Shown here: piece after piece, positions 16,450-25,836 of the stretch
How the letters are laid out: each line of letters starts with the position of its first letter
How positions within the stretch are numbered: position 1 is the first letter of the stretch
NCBI RefSeq assembly: GCF_024585285.1
Contig: NZ_CP040755.1
Location: 3,534,001 to 3,598,000, forward strand
Length of the DNA stretch: 64,000 nucleotides
Direction: 5' to 3'
Source of the DNA: Colwellia sp. M166
Lineage (GTDB): Bacteria; Pseudomonadota; Gammaproteobacteria; Enterobacterales; Alteromonadaceae
Program-made: the position numbers and the translations under genes
The notes under the pieces: generated by a model
What the model saw: the letters and a program-made list of their open reading frames with translations, nothing else
The model's database searches: none
Told to the model about the DNA's origin: nothing

Positions 16450-17054
16450 ATGCATTTGACTTAACTGAAGATCAGCAAGATTGTTTACAAGAGCTGATTA
16501 ATGTCGCGATGGGACAGGCAAGTGATCAGCTTGCCCGCTATTTAGATACCTTTGTGTATTTGAAAGTGCCTAAAATTGAACAAGTAAAGTCAGAACAACT
16601 TTTTGTTACGCTTAATCAAGATTTAAAGGCAACGGCGGTGGTTAGCCAAGGCTTTTTTGGTTATGAAGGTATACGTGGCGAGGCACTCTTGATGTACCAG
16701 CCACAAGACTCAAACCGTTTGGCTGACTTACTTGGTTATGAAGCTGATGAGTTAACTTTTGATGAGCAAATTATCGATTTAAGCTCTATTTTAACCACGA
16801 CATTTTTGAATGTGTTTGCTAGTCAAATAGATAATCAGATGTCATATAGTGCGCCTCGGTTGTTGTCGCCTAACCTCGGCGCTGTAACTCAACACTTACA
16901 ACAGCAATCATTTAATTGGGATTTAGCCTTGAAAGTGCGTATTAGTTATCAAGTAACCGACTACTCTTTTAACTGTGATATGGTGTTATTGATCCCTGAG
17001 CAAGCCATTATTAACATTAAGACCGTTATCGACCGTATATTGGAAGAGTTTTAA
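16446..17054 (+). CDS. CheC/CheX-like phosphatase-family protein
   Basis: 202 residues. The N-terminal helix carries the CheC active-site pattern D12-x3-E16-x2-N19 with a proline 23 residues on (DCLQELINVAMGQASDQLAR...KVP). A second copy of the motif near residue 115 (DLSSILTTTFLNVFASQ) lacks the E and N, so only one site looks active. CheC-family proteins dephosphorylate CheY-type receivers, and the partner encoded directly upstream is the obvious candidate substrate (inference). Confidence 0.75.
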   Translation: MNAFDLTEDQQDCLQELINVAMGQASDQLARYLDTFVYLKVPKIEQVKSEQLFVTLNQDLKATAVVSQGFFGYEGIRGEALLMYQPQDSNRLADLLGYEADELTFDEQIIDLSSILTTTFLNVFASQIDNQMSYSAPRLLSPNLGAVTQHLQQQSFNWDLALKVRISYQVTDYSFNCDMVLLIPEQAIINIKTVIDRILEEF

Positions 17055-17056
17055 TT

Positions 17057-18016
17057 ATGTTAGATGCGCTTTATCATAATATTACCAACCGGTTAAATAC
17101 TGGAATTTTGATTCTCGATAGTAATTTTAATATTGTTATGTGGAATCGATTTTTAGAAGTACATGCCAATAAAAAAGACAACAATGTTATTGGGAAAAGT
17201 ATTTTTACTGTTTTTCCTGAATTACCCAAAAAGTGGTTTGAGCGGAAATTATCCAGTGTTATCCAGCTAAAAAATCAGTCCTTTTGCGGTTGGGAGCAAC
17301 GTCATCACCTGTTTGAGCTTTCTCATTCTCGTCCGATAACAACGGATAGTGATTTTATGGCGCAAAATTGTACCTTTCTGCCGGTTGAAGTTGAAGGGGA
17401 AGTTGAGCATGTTTGTCTTTTAATTGAAGATGTTACTGATATTTGCCATTATCAAACACAATTAAATAAGGCACTAGAAGAGTTAGCTTTATCTAATCGT
17501 ATTGATGGTTTGACTCAAGCATTTAATCGTAAACATTGGGAAGAGTGTTTAGCCAGTGAATTCTCACGGGCACGCCGTTATAGTTATGAGCTTGCGTTAG
17601 TGATGCTCGATTTAGATCAATTTAAAGCATTGAATGATACCTTTGGCCATCAAGGTGGTGATAAAGTGCTTGTTGAGACGGCAAAGTCTATCAATGATTT
17701 GCTGCGTATGGGCGATATGTTTGGTCGTTATGGTGGTGAAGAGTTTGCAGTGATATTGCCTAATACCGATCTGGTAGGCGCAGAAGAAGTGGCTGAGCGG
17801 ATACGTCAAACTATAGCTAGCAATACTGTTGACTATCAAGGACACAGCATTAACGTCACTGTCAGTATTGGCGTTGCAGTAATTGATGCAAAAGATACTC
17901 GCTATGAAGATTTGATCAGCAATGCGGATATTGCATTGTATGAAGCCAAGTCTATGGGCCGTGATCGCGTTTGTTTAGCGACCCCATCTCTCACGCAAAA
18001 AACAGTTGTTGCCTGA
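17057..18016 (+). CDS. PAS-GGDEF diguanylate cyclase
   Basis: 319 residues. An N-terminal PAS-like domain (residues ~5-130, GILILDSNFNIVMWNRF) is followed by a GGDEF domain with an intact catalytic GGEEF at 226-230. An inhibitory RxxD site (RMGD, 217-220) sits exactly five residues before it. It should make cyclic di-GMP from two GTP and be feedback-inhibited. No membrane segment is visible. It starts 2 bases after the CheC-like gene, so receiver, phosphatase-like protein and cyclase are one operon. Confidence 0.92.
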   Translation: MLDALYHNITNRLNTGILILDSNFNIVMWNRFLEVHANKKDNNVIGKSIFTVFPELPKKWFERKLSSVIQLKNQSFCGWEQRHHLFELSHSRPITTDSDFMAQNCTFLPVEVEGEVEHVCLLIEDVTDICHYQTQLNKALEELALSNRIDGLTQAFNRKHWEECLASEFSRARRYSYELALVMLDLDQFKALNDTFGHQGGDKVLVETAKSINDLLRMGDMFGRYGGEEFAVILPNTDLVGAEEVAERIRQTIASNTVDYQGHSINVTVSIGVAVIDAKDTRYEDLISNADIALYEAKSMGRDRVCLATPSLTQKTVVA

Positions 18017-18035
18017 ATATTTTACTAAAATATTC
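18015..18035 (+). terminator. AT-rich hairpin at the cyclase stop codon
   Basis: GAATATTTTA and TAAAATATTC form a perfect 10-bp stem around one base, overlapping the TGA stop. No proper T-tract follows, so termination is only probable. Confidence 0.4.
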
Positions 18036-18123
18036 AATCTTCTGATATTTTATCCATATATTAGTTTGTTTTATTCATAAAAATGGGTTGACAGAAAAAA
18101 ACATATCAGGCACTTTATAACTC

Positions 18124-18195
18124 ATGAATAATTTACTTAGCCGAATCATTATTATTACCACTACCACCCTCATTGGGATGGTGGTCATTGGCTGA
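18124..18195 (+). CDS. thrL: thr operon leader peptide
   Basis: A 23-residue ORF, MNNLLSRIIIITTTTLIG followed by MVVIG. It holds four consecutive isoleucines and four consecutive threonines, the regulatory codons expected for attenuation of threonine synthesis by Thr and Ile supply. It lies directly upstream of an attenuator and thrA. No strong ribosome site is seen. A TTGACA lies at 18088, but a -10 at proper spacing is not obvious. Confidence 0.85.
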   Translation: MNNLLSRIIIITTTTLIGMVVIG

Positions 18196-18220
18196 CGAGT
18201 AAAGTTTATCAATTTTATCA

Positions 18221-18256
18221 AGCCCGTGACCTATTAAAGGTTACGGGCTTTTTTTG
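18221..18256 (+). terminator. Transcription attenuator of thrABC
   Basis: AGCCCGTGACC (18221-18231) pairs with GGTTACGGGCTT (18239-18250), followed by an uninterrupted T-run. It lies between thrL and thrA, so it is the attenuator read through when ribosomes stall at the Ile/Thr codons. Confidence 0.9.
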
Positions 18257-18273
18257 TTTTTAGGGGAGTAAAA

Positions 18274-20730
18274 ATGCGTGTATTAAAGTTTGGTGGTTCT
18301 TCTTTGGCTTCGGGTCAACGTTTTATCGAAGTGGCGAATATCATCAAAAACAAAAGTCAGTCGTCTCGTCTTGCTGTTGTTGTTTCTGCGCCACAAGGGG
18401 TAACCAATCATCTTGTAGCGATGGCAGAGAACATTTCTAACGAAGAAAAGCTTAAAGGTGACTTGCTACATTTTAAGCACGCAATTAAAAATATTATTGA
18501 AGACTTATCCGCGACCCTACCAAAGTTTTGCCCATTACATAGTGAACAAGTACTGGTAACTTGGGAGCAGCAGCTTAGTCGTTATTTGCATGGCGCAACA
18601 TTGTTATCATTTTGTCCAGAACATGTCCGTGCACGCATCATCAGTATTGGTGAACGCTTGAGTGTGGCATTGCTACAGTCGGTGTTAGCTGCTGATGATT
18701 ATGACGCTAGTGTTATAGAGCCAGAACGCTTCTTGCGTACCAACGACGTATCGATGAATGCTGTTGCAGATCTCGTGCTATGTAAAGAGAAGTTTCAAGC
18801 CGTTTATAGTGACCTTAACAACATTGCCCTTATGCCGGGTTTTATCGGTGTTGATAGCCAAGATAATGTCACTACGCTAGGTAGAAATGGCTCAGATTAT
18901 TCAGCAGCGGTATTAGCGGTATGTAGTGAAGCAGAATATTGTGAAATTTGGACGGATGTTGATGGTGTGTATAACGCCGATCCTCGTTTGATCAAAGAAG
19001 CTAAGTTATTAGATTACTTGTCTTACCAAGAAGCAATGGAGCTATCTTATTTTGGCGCCAGTGTTTTACACCCTAAAACTATTGGTCCCATTGCTCAGCA
19101 TCATATCCCTTGTTTAATTAAAAATACCGGCAACCCAGATGCGCCAGGGACTTTAATTGCTAATGAAAATGATCAAAGTAAACGAGTGAAAGCGATTTCA
19201 AACCTTGATGACTTAACGATGGTTAATGTTTCAGGCCCAGGCATGAAAGGTATGGTGGGGATGGCAAGCCGTGTTTTCGCGACCATGAGCCGTGAAAAAA
19301 TCTCATTAATTCTTATTAGCCAATCTTCTAGTGAATACTGTATCAGTTTTTGTATTTACTCGTCTGACGCTGATAAAGCAGAGCAAAGCCTGCAAGAAGA
19401 ATTTGAACTAGAGCTGTTAAATGGTTTATTAGAACCGTTAACGTTAACGCATCAATTATCTATTGTGTCGTTAGTTGGCGATGGTATGCATCATCAACAA
19501 GGTGTTGCCGCTAAATTCTTTGGTTCGTTAGCGCAAGCTCGAGTCAATGTGGTTGCCATTGCACAAGACTCGTCTGAGCGTAGTATTTCAGTGGTGATTG
19601 AAAGTAGAAAGTGCACTGATGCCATGAAAGTGAGTCATCAAAACTTCTTTTCGCATAAACCTACTATCGACGTTTTCTTAGTTGGCTGTGGTGTTGTCGG
19701 TAGCGAGCTACTTGCTCAAATAGCGCGTCAGCAGACAAAACTTAAAGCCGATAATATTTCTTTAAAAGTTTATGGCTTAGCGAACAGTAAAGGTATGGTA
19801 TTTAACAGTGAAGGTATCGATGTTGCTAATTGGCAGGAAAATCTCAACCAACAACCTGTAGCTGTTACCGTCGAAAATATTAAACATTTTGTTCGAGAGA
19901 ACCACTTAATTAACCCGGTATTAGTCGACTGTACTTCAAACGAAGAATTGGCTTTGCAATACGTTGATTATTTAGAAGCCGGCTTTAATGTCGTGACGCC
20001 GAATAAGAAAGCTAACACAGATTCTTGGCAATATTATCAAGCATTGCGCACAGCGGCGCAAAAAACTAACCGTCGATTTTTATATGAGACAACCGTTGGC
20101 GCTGGTTTACCGGTTATTGATACTTTACAGAACTTGCTAAAAGCTGGAGATGAGCTGCAACGTTTTGAAGGCGTATTATCTGGTTCATTATCTTATATTT
20201 TTGGTAAGCTTGATGAAGGTATGACATTATCTCAAGCGACAGCATTAGCCAAAGAGCAAGGTTTTACTGAGCCGGATCCTAGAGACGATTTGAGTGGTAT
20301 GGACGTTGCCCGTAAATTGTTGATCATGGCTAGAGAGGCAGGAATGCCATTAGAGCTTACTGATATTACTATAGAGCCTGTTTTAGCTGATTCATTTGAT
20401 GCTAGCGGCGATGTGGCTACTTTTATGGCTAACTTACCTCAATTAGATAAAGCTTTCGCTGAGCGTATTGATGCCGCTAAAGCAGAAGGAAAAGTATTAA
20501 GATATATTGGTAATATTGTTGATGGAAAGTGTCAGGTCGCTATTGAAGCGGTAAGTGCCGACCATCCATTATATAGTATTAAAGATGGCGAAAACGCATT
20601 AGCGATTCATAGCCGTTATTATCAACCATTACCTTTTGTTTTACGTGGCTATGGCGCAGGGGCGGCCGTAACTGCTGCCGGTGTTTTCGGTGATGTATTA
20701 AGAACGTTAGCATGGGAGCAACAACATTAA
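18274..20730 (+). CDS. thrA: Bifunctional aspartokinase/homoserine dehydrogenase I
   Basis: 818 residues. The aspartokinase part (1-~300) opens [17 protein letters not shown] and has the [10 protein letters not shown] block. Two ACT regulatory segments (~315-450) follow, with [19 protein letters not shown]. The homoserine dehydrogenase part (from ~465) has the NAD(P) loop [13 protein letters not shown] and [14 protein letters not shown]. It carries out the first and third steps from aspartate toward threonine and is normally inhibited by threonine through the ACT domains. Preceded by TAGGGGAG; its TAA overlaps the thrB ATG. Confidence 0.97.
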   Translation: MRVLKFGGSSLASGQRFIEVANIIKNKSQSSRLAVVVSAPQGVTNHLVAMAENISNEEKLKGDLLHFKHAIKNIIEDLSATLPKFCPLHSEQVLVTWEQQLSRYLHGATLLSFCPEHVRARIISIGERLSVALLQSVLAADDYDASVIEPERFLRTNDVSMNAVADLVLCKEKFQAVYSDLNNIALMPGFIGVDSQDNVTTLGRNGSDYSAAVLAVCSEAEYCEIWTDVDGVYNADPRLIKEAKLLDYLSYQEAMELSYFGASVLHPKTIGPIAQHHIPCLIKNTGNPDAPGTLIANENDQSKRVKAISNLDDLTMVNVSGPGMKGMVGMASRVFATMSREKISLILISQSSSEYCISFCIYSSDADKAEQSLQEEFELELLNGLLEPLTLTHQLSIVSLVGDGMHHQQGVAAKFFGSLAQARVNVVAIAQDSSERSISVVIESRKCTDAMKVSHQNFFSHKPTIDVFLVGCGVVGSELLAQIARQQTKLKADNISLKVYGLANSKGMVFNSEGIDVANWQENLNQQPVAVTVENIKHFVRENHLINPVLVDCTSNEELALQYVDYLEAGFNVVTPNKKANTDSWQYYQALRTAAQKTNRRFLYETTVGAGLPVIDTLQNLLKAGDELQRFEGVLSGSLSYIFGKLDEGMTLSQATALAKEQGFTEPDPRDDLSGMDVARKLLIMAREAGMPLELTDITIEPVLADSFDASGDVATFMANLPQLDKAFAERIDAAKAEGKVLRYIGNIVDGKCQVAIEAVSADHPLYSIKDGENALAIHSRYYQPLPFVLRGYGAGAAVTAAGVFGDVLRTLAWEQQH

Positions 20731-21704
20731 TGAGCGTTTCAGTCTTTGCACCAGCATCAATTGGCAATGTTAATGTCGGTTTTGATGTTTTAGGTTTAGC
20801 GGTTAAGCCACTCGACGGTACATTACTTGGCGATGTAGTTACTGTCACGCACAGTAATGGCGACGACCAATTAGAAGTTACCGGCAGTTTTGCGAAAAAA
20901 TTACCTAGTGACGTTAAGCAAAATATTGTTTGGCACTGTTTACTGCTTTTTAATGAACAACTTCTAGCAAGTAAACAAGCGGTGGTTGCCGTGAAAGTTA
21001 CGCTAGATAAACGCATGCCTGTAGGCAGCGGTTTAGGCTCTAGTGCTTGTTCTGTAGTGGCGGCGCTTGCAGGTTTAAATGCTTTCTATGAAAAGTATCA
21101 TGAATTTAGTTTTTCAGAGCAAGCGTTGTTAAAAATGATGGGACAAATGGAAGCACAAATTAGTGGTAGTTTACATTATGATAATGTCGCGCCGTGCTTC
21201 TTAGGTGGCATGCAATTAATGGTGCCAAACCCAGAGATTATCACCCGTAATTTACCGCAATTTGACGATTGCTACTTTGTCATGGCTTATCCTGGTATTG
21301 AAATATCCACAAAAGCCGCCAGAGATATCTTGCCAACGAGTTATTCGCGAGCTGATTTGATCAGTTTTGGTCAGAATTTAGCGACCTTTGTTGACGCTTG
21401 TCATCGTGGTGATAAAGCACAAGCGTTCGGCGTATTAACTGATGTAGTCGCAGAACCTTATCGCGAGTCAATTTTACCGGGTTATAGCGCAGCTGCCAGC
21501 CACTTAAGAGCGGAAGGATGTTTAGCGGTTGGTATTTCTGGCTCAGGTCCGACACTTTTTTGTGTTACTGACGATGCAGGAAAAGCTGAAAAGTTTGCCA
21601 ACTGGTTAACAGAAAATTATTTACAAACATCGACTAACGGCACAAGTGACGGATTTGTTCATGTTTGCCGAGCGGATACTGAAGGTGCGGTAAGCTTACC
21701 TTAG
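20730..21704 (+). CDS. thrB: Homoserine kinase
   Basis: 324 residues from the ATG at 20730, which overlaps the thrA stop (TAATG). The start [22 protein letters not shown] is the normal GHMP-kinase N-terminus (given here in family context), and the ATP loop PVGSGLGSSACS is intact. GISGSGPTLF is the C-terminal GHMP motif. It phosphorylates homoserine for ThrC. An upstream in-frame ATG inside thrA is rejected as it adds six unconserved residues. Confidence 0.96.
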   Translation: MSVSVFAPASIGNVNVGFDVLGLAVKPLDGTLLGDVVTVTHSNGDDQLEVTGSFAKKLPSDVKQNIVWHCLLLFNEQLLASKQAVVAVKVTLDKRMPVGSGLGSSACSVVAALAGLNAFYEKYHEFSFSEQALLKMMGQMEAQISGSLHYDNVAPCFLGGMQLMVPNPEIITRNLPQFDDCYFVMAYPGIEISTKAARDILPTSYSRADLISFGQNLATFVDACHRGDKAQAFGVLTDVVAEPYRESILPGYSAAASHLRAEGCLAVGISGSGPTLFCVTDDAGKAEKFANWLTENYLQTSTNGTSDGFVHVCRADTEGAVSLP

Positions 21705-21770
21705 AGAATTATTCTAATGTTTGGTCTGTTGGCTATTAAGCCACAAGATAAACCTATATAGGAATTGAGT

Positions 21771-23057
21771 GTGAAATTTTATAATTTAAAAGAAAATGAT
21801 GAACAAGTCAGCTTTGCTGGCGCAGTAAAGCAAGGTTTAGGACGTAATCAAGGCTTATTCTTCCCAGAAGCAATCCCTCGTTTTGATGATATTGAAGCCT
21901 TATTGGCATTGCCAATGGTTGAGCGCAGCGTAAAAGTACTTTACCCATTTGTTAGCGATGATTTAACCGAAGCTCAGCTGACTAAAATTGTCACTGATGC
22001 CTTTAACTTTCCAGCGCAAATGCAGCCAATCAGTGAAAAAAGAGCCATTTTAGAACTGTTTCATGGTCCAACATTAGCGTTTAAAGATTTTGGTGCTCGC
22101 TTTATGGCTAAATGTTTACAAGCATTTAGTGAGAACAAAAAAGTCACGATATTAACGGCGACCTCTGGTGATACTGGCGCTGCCGTTGCACATGCCTTTC
22201 ATGGTATTGATAACATTGATGTAGTGATTTTATATCCGAAAGGTAAGATCAGTTTATTACAGGAAAAAATGTTTACGACGCTTGGCGGAAATATTCGCAC
22301 TATCGCGGTAGAGGGAACGTTTGATGATTGTCAGTCTTTGGTTAAACAGTCTTTTGATGATCAAGAGCTAAAAGAAGCTATCGGCTTAAACTCAGCTAAC
22401 TCAATTAACATCAGTCGATTGTTAGCTCAAATTTGTTATTACTTTGAAGCCGTTGCACAGTTGTATCGCCAAAAAGGCGCTGAAGCCTTAAAAGAAATTG
22501 TGTTCTCAATTCCGAGTGGTAATTTTGGTAATCTCACCGCTGGACTTTTTGCTAAAGCCTTAGGTTTACCGATCAAGCGCTTTATTGCCGCAACGAATGC
22601 TAATGACACGGTACCGCGCTATTTACAAACCGGTGAATGGTCACCGAATGAGACCGTGGCAACTATTTCTAATGCCATGGATGTAAGTAATCCAAATAAC
22701 TGGCCACGTGTTGAACATATGCTAAAAGCGGGTTTAGTTGACAAAGATTGTGTCAGCTCTGTCTCTATTGATGAAGAGCAAACACAGATGACCATGATTC
22801 AGCTAGCAAAACTTGGCTACATTAGTGAACCTCATGCTGCTGTTGCTTATCGAGCATTACAATATAATGCCCTTGATAACGAATTTGGCGTATTTTTGGG
22901 CACAGCGCATCCGGCTAAATTTAAAGATATTGTTGAAAGTACTTTAGGGCAGCCGATAGGTTTACCGAAAGAACTAGCCGATTGTGCAAGCGAAACTATT
23001 TTATCAACAACAAGCTCGACAGATTTTTCGGAACTAAGAGCCTATCTATTAGCTTAG
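21771..23057 (+). CDS. thrC: Threonine synthase
   Basis: 428 residues of the PLP-dependent fold-II family. The PLP lysine is in FHGPTLAFKDFGARF, and SGDTGAAVAHAF and SIPSGNFGN bind phosphate. I chose the GTG at 21771, which gives MKFYNLKENDEQVSFA and lies 7 bases after AGGA. A TTG two codons upstream would be too close to that ribosome site. It converts O-phosphohomoserine to threonine and ends the operon. Confidence 0.95.
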   Translation: MKFYNLKENDEQVSFAGAVKQGLGRNQGLFFPEAIPRFDDIEALLALPMVERSVKVLYPFVSDDLTEAQLTKIVTDAFNFPAQMQPISEKRAILELFHGPTLAFKDFGARFMAKCLQAFSENKKVTILTATSGDTGAAVAHAFHGIDNIDVVILYPKGKISLLQEKMFTTLGGNIRTIAVEGTFDDCQSLVKQSFDDQELKEAIGLNSANSINISRLLAQICYYFEAVAQLYRQKGAEALKEIVFSIPSGNFGNLTAGLFAKALGLPIKRFIAATNANDTVPRYLQTGEWSPNETVATISNAMDVSNPNNWPRVEHMLKAGLVDKDCVSSVSIDEEQTQMTMIQLAKLGYISEPHAAVAYRALQYNALDNEFGVFLGTAHPAKFKDIVESTLGQPIGLPKELADCASETILSTTSSTDFSELRAYLLA

Positions 23058-23086
23058 TTAAAGTGAACAACAGCTTATAAGAAATT

Positions 23087-23111
23087 AAAGGCAGTTTTTA
23101 CTGCCTTTTTT
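23087..23111 (+). terminator. Intrinsic terminator of thrLABC
   Basis: AAAGGCAG pairs with CTGCCTTT across a TTTTTA loop and is followed by a T-run. Confidence 0.9.
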
Positions 23112-23278
23112 GTCTCCGCAGTGCGAAGAGAAAACCCCAGGCTGTCTGAAATTGTGCGGTGAAATAGCTATGAGTGATCGCTAAAATATTGCATCTAACT
23201 TGTTATGGTAGTGCGTTAATGACATTTACGTAGCCAATGCCGCATAATGTACAGATGATATTGAATAAGAGCCGTGAT

Positions 23279-23971
23279 ATGAATAAGTTAAAACCGCAGT
23301 GGCAAAAAATAATTGCCAATGAACAGCAACAAGATTACTTCCAAGAACTATCTCAAGAAATCGAGCAGCAGCGAGCTAATGGCGACGTTATATTGCCAAA
23401 CGAAGCGGATGTTTTTACGGCTTTTTCAACCGTCGATTTACCTGAAGTAAAAGTGGTAATTTTAGGCCAGGATCCATACCACGGCTTAGGTGCTAACGGT
23501 GAGTCACAAGCGCATGGTTTAGCGTTTTCTGTACGTAAAGGCATTAAAATTCCTCCTTCATTAGTCAATATATACAAAGAACTGACGCAAGATATTGCTG
23601 GCTTTAAAACCCCGAAACATGGTTATTTAATGGAATGGGCTGAGCAAGGCGTGTTGTTGCTCAATACCGTACTGACCGTTAAGCAAGCAAATGCGCATTC
23701 ACATGCTAAATTGGGCTGGGAAACCTTTACCGATAACATTATTGCTGAGCTCAATGAGCGTAACGAAGGCTGTGTATTTTTACTGTGGGGTAGCCACGCG
23801 CAAAAGAAAGGTAAGAATATTAATCAGCAAAAGCATTTAGTCTTGAATGGGCCGCACCCATCGCCACTGTCAGCTTACCGAGGCTTTTTTGGTTGCCAAC
23901 ACTTTTCAAAGGCCAATCAATGGCTAGCAGCACAAAATAAAAGCGCTATAAATTGGCAGGTTAGTGAGTAG
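23279..23971 (+). CDS. ung: Uracil-DNA glycosylase
   Basis: 230 residues from the ATG at 23279 ([12 protein letters not shown]). The catalytic water-activating motif GQDPYHG, the uracil-binding LLLNTVLTV and the DNA-intercalating [13 protein letters not shown] loop are intact. It removes uracil from DNA. An upstream in-frame ATG at 23237 would add 14 unconserved residues; AAGAG precedes the chosen start. It is the last core gene before the cassette region. A CAGATTAAATCTG palindrome with a short T-run at about 24118 may be its terminator. Confidence 0.95.
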   Translation: MNKLKPQWQKIIANEQQQDYFQELSQEIEQQRANGDVILPNEADVFTAFSTVDLPEVKVVILGQDPYHGLGANGESQAHGLAFSVRKGIKIPPSLVNIYKELTQDIAGFKTPKHGYLMEWAEQGVLLLNTVLTVKQANAHSHAKLGWETFTDNIIAELNERNEGCVFLLWGSHAQKKGKNINQQKHLVLNGPHPSPLSAYRGFFGCQHFSKANQWLAAQNKSAINWQVSE

Positions 23972-24157
23972 CTAAGTTTTGTTTGTTATTTTTCTACAGT
24001 CAATCTGAGAGCGTGTTGTTATATTTTTAAAGCACTAATTATATTGTTGCAAATTTTAAAGTTACTGCTGGTTGTTCATACAGTATTGTCGCATTTCCCG
24101 CTTTTTTGTAGAGAGACAGATTAAATCTGCCTTTTTACATCAGGTTATTCAAGAGCT

Positions 24158-24276
24158 GACAATAACTTATTGAATGGTAATATTAAGTTATGTATATTGA
24201 TTTGAATAAATATTCACAAGTAGTGTGATCTTGCTTGTGGAAAGGCGGAATTTTTCCGTTTAATAAGCTGTTAGCA
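24158..24276 (+). other. Possible degenerate attC (or attI-like) site
   Basis: TAACTTATTGAATGG (24164-24178) can pair with the reverse complement of CCGTTTAATAAGCTGTTA (24256-24273), which is the outer-arm layout of an attC ending at a GTTAGCA core. The inner stem is poor and the presumed upstream cassette has no gene, so this site is tentative. It marks the left edge of the cassette array. Confidence 0.35.
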
Positions 24277-24299
24277 GGTTAATCAACAAGGAGTATTAA

Positions 24300-24464
24300 A
24301 TGGATTTTATTGTAAATATTCTAATGGCGTTAGGACTAGTGCCAGCAAAAGATTTATCAGATTCAATGAAACAATCCAAAACATTAACAGTCATGGTAAT
24401 CGTTGGTATCATTTTTTTTGGTGGACTTGCATTATTTCTGTATAAAATGGCGGGTGTTCAATAA
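24300..24464 (+). CDS. Cassette A: small membrane protein (54 aa)
   Basis: ATG at 24300 follows AAGGAG at six bases. The peptide begins MDFIVNILMALGLVPAKD and has one clear transmembrane helix (LTVMVIVGIIFFGGLALFLY). It lies in an integron-type cassette: the cassette 5' end GTTAGCAGGTT (24270-24280) is complementary to AACCTGCTAA (24485-24494) downstream of the stop. No family recognised; cassettes often carry such short orphan proteins. Confidence 0.7.
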   Translation: MDFIVNILMALGLVPAKDLSDSMKQSKTLTVMVIVGIIFFGGLALFLYKMAGVQ

Positions 24465-24484
24465 CTAATAAGTTGGGTGTAAAC

Positions 24485-24494
24485 AACCTGCTAA
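24485..24494 (+). other. attC of cassette A, R'' arm (split by IS91-like element)
   Basis: AACCTGCTAA is the perfect complement of the first bases of cassette A (24270-24280, last base beyond the split). The rest of this attC continues at 26828 with CAAGCACTTCAAACGG, which restores the usual TAACAAG junction. The two halves are separated by the 2.3-kb mobile element. Confidence 0.8.
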
Positions 24495-24771
24495 TAAATA
24501 AAGGATAGGTTGCGCGCAGCCGCAACTTAATCCTGTTGTTGAACAAGCCCGGTGTTGGTGCGTACTCTTTATAAGTAAATAAATAAAACTAAGATGGGTT
24601 GTCTGTTGGCGGTGCCTCTAAGCGGTGATTTTCAGGCCAAGCGCAGCTACTATCACTAAACAGAGTTTGGTAATATAGTAACGCAACAATTTGTTTTTTC
24701 TTATATTTATTATCCTCACTTTGTGACTGTTTAGGGCGCAACAATTCCTTTTGCTTAGGCACTTCCTTGTT

Positions 24772-25836
24772 TTATATCGTATGACCCATAATGACGCGAT
24801 GACCTCGTCGCATTAGGTATAGCGTCATTTGAGTGGCACAATTAGGGGCAACAAACGCCTTTTTAGGTAATGTTTCACTGGGCGCTAACACCACGTTAAG
24901 CAGTAACTGTAACCGCTTTAACGTACGGTTAGCATTGCCATGTAAAAAACCATAATTGCGTGCTCGTCGAAAACCGCTAGGCAGTACATGTTGTAGTACT
25001 CGCCATAAAAAGGCCGTAGCGTGCTCGGTGATGGTTTTAAACTGTTTCGTTTTACTTTCTTTATATTGAAACGTCACTCGGTCATGCTTAATCGAGAGTA
25101 GGTTGTTTTCATTCACCACCCCACGATAGAGGTATCTAGCAAGGTAGGTTAACGCACTATCGCCTTTCCCTACGTGCTGACAATCAGCTACCCACGAACT
25201 AGAGGTTTTAGCCGGGAGATAATAACCAGACGCACACAGTAGCGCGATGAATTTTCCTCGAAACACCTTGGCTAAGTTATCGGCTTTAAAAAGGTATTTC
25301 CCTGATTTTGTTTGCCACTGTTTTCTCGATTTATCTAACCCGCCTGCGGGTACCACAAGATGAATGTGAGGGTGAAACTCAAGTCGCCTGGAGTGCGTGT
25401 GCAACACCGCAATGAGGCCATTATTTTCCCCAAGCTGTTTATCTCGTTTAAAAAAAGCGTCTAGGGTTTGTTTAGCGGCAGTGAACATCGCTTGATAAGC
25501 CCACTTTTGGTGAGTCCAAATAAAATGACGACATTGATAGGGTAACGTGAACGTTACTAAATAATAATCTACAGGCAACAATTTTTGTTGTTGCAACGTT
25601 AACCAATCACTATTGCTCTTATGTTGGCAAGCCGGACAGTGTCGATGGCCACATGAAGGATGAAAGGTGCTGTTGGTTTGACAATCATCACAATGATACA
25701 ACATTGCCCCTGCTTGTGGGGTATGGCACGCCATGATTTTTGTGAGTGCCTGATGGTGTACTCCTTTCATTTGTTTCGCGTATTTTTGGGTAAATTCATC
25801 TTGATACTGTCTGGCTATCTGGGCGAGTTCAATCAT
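24772..25836 (-). CDS. IS91 family HUH transposase
   Basis: 354 residues from the ATG at 25836 (MIELAQIARQYQ). The N-terminal zinc finger is CDDCQTNSTFHPSCGHRHCPAC, in segments CDDC, CGHRHC and PAC. The HUH motif is in HPHIHLVVPAGG and the tyrosine region is YLARYLYRGVV. It nicks and rejoins single strands in rolling-circle-like transposition. Near the C-terminus a -1/+1 pair of single-base indels relative to the second copy changes KKGVCCPNC to KKAFVAPNC, removing two cysteines of a possible zinc-binding group. The start overlaps the recombinase stop by 8 bases. Confidence 0.9.
   Translation of the reverse strand: MIELAQIARQYQDEFTQKYAKQMKGVHHQALTKIMACHTPQAGAMLYHCDDCQTNSTFHPSCGHRHCPACQHKSNSDWLTLQQQKLLPVDYYLVTFTLPYQCRHFIWTHQKWAYQAMFTAAKQTLDAFFKRDKQLGENNGLIAVLHTHSRRLEFHPHIHLVVPAGGLDKSRKQWQTKSGKYLFKADNLAKVFRGKFIALLCASGYYLPAKTSSSWVADCQHVGKGDSALTYLARYLYRGVVNENNLLSIKHDRVTFQYKESKTKQFKTITEHATAFLWRVLQHVLPSGFRRARNYGFLHGNANRTLKRLQLLLNVVLAPSETLPKKAFVAPNCATQMTLYLMRRGHRVIMGHTI

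Noticed and set aside
18088..18120. TTGACA with TTATAA as the thr promoter
   Set aside because: The spacing is about 21 bases and would leave almost no leader before thrL; the true promoter may lie farther upstream.
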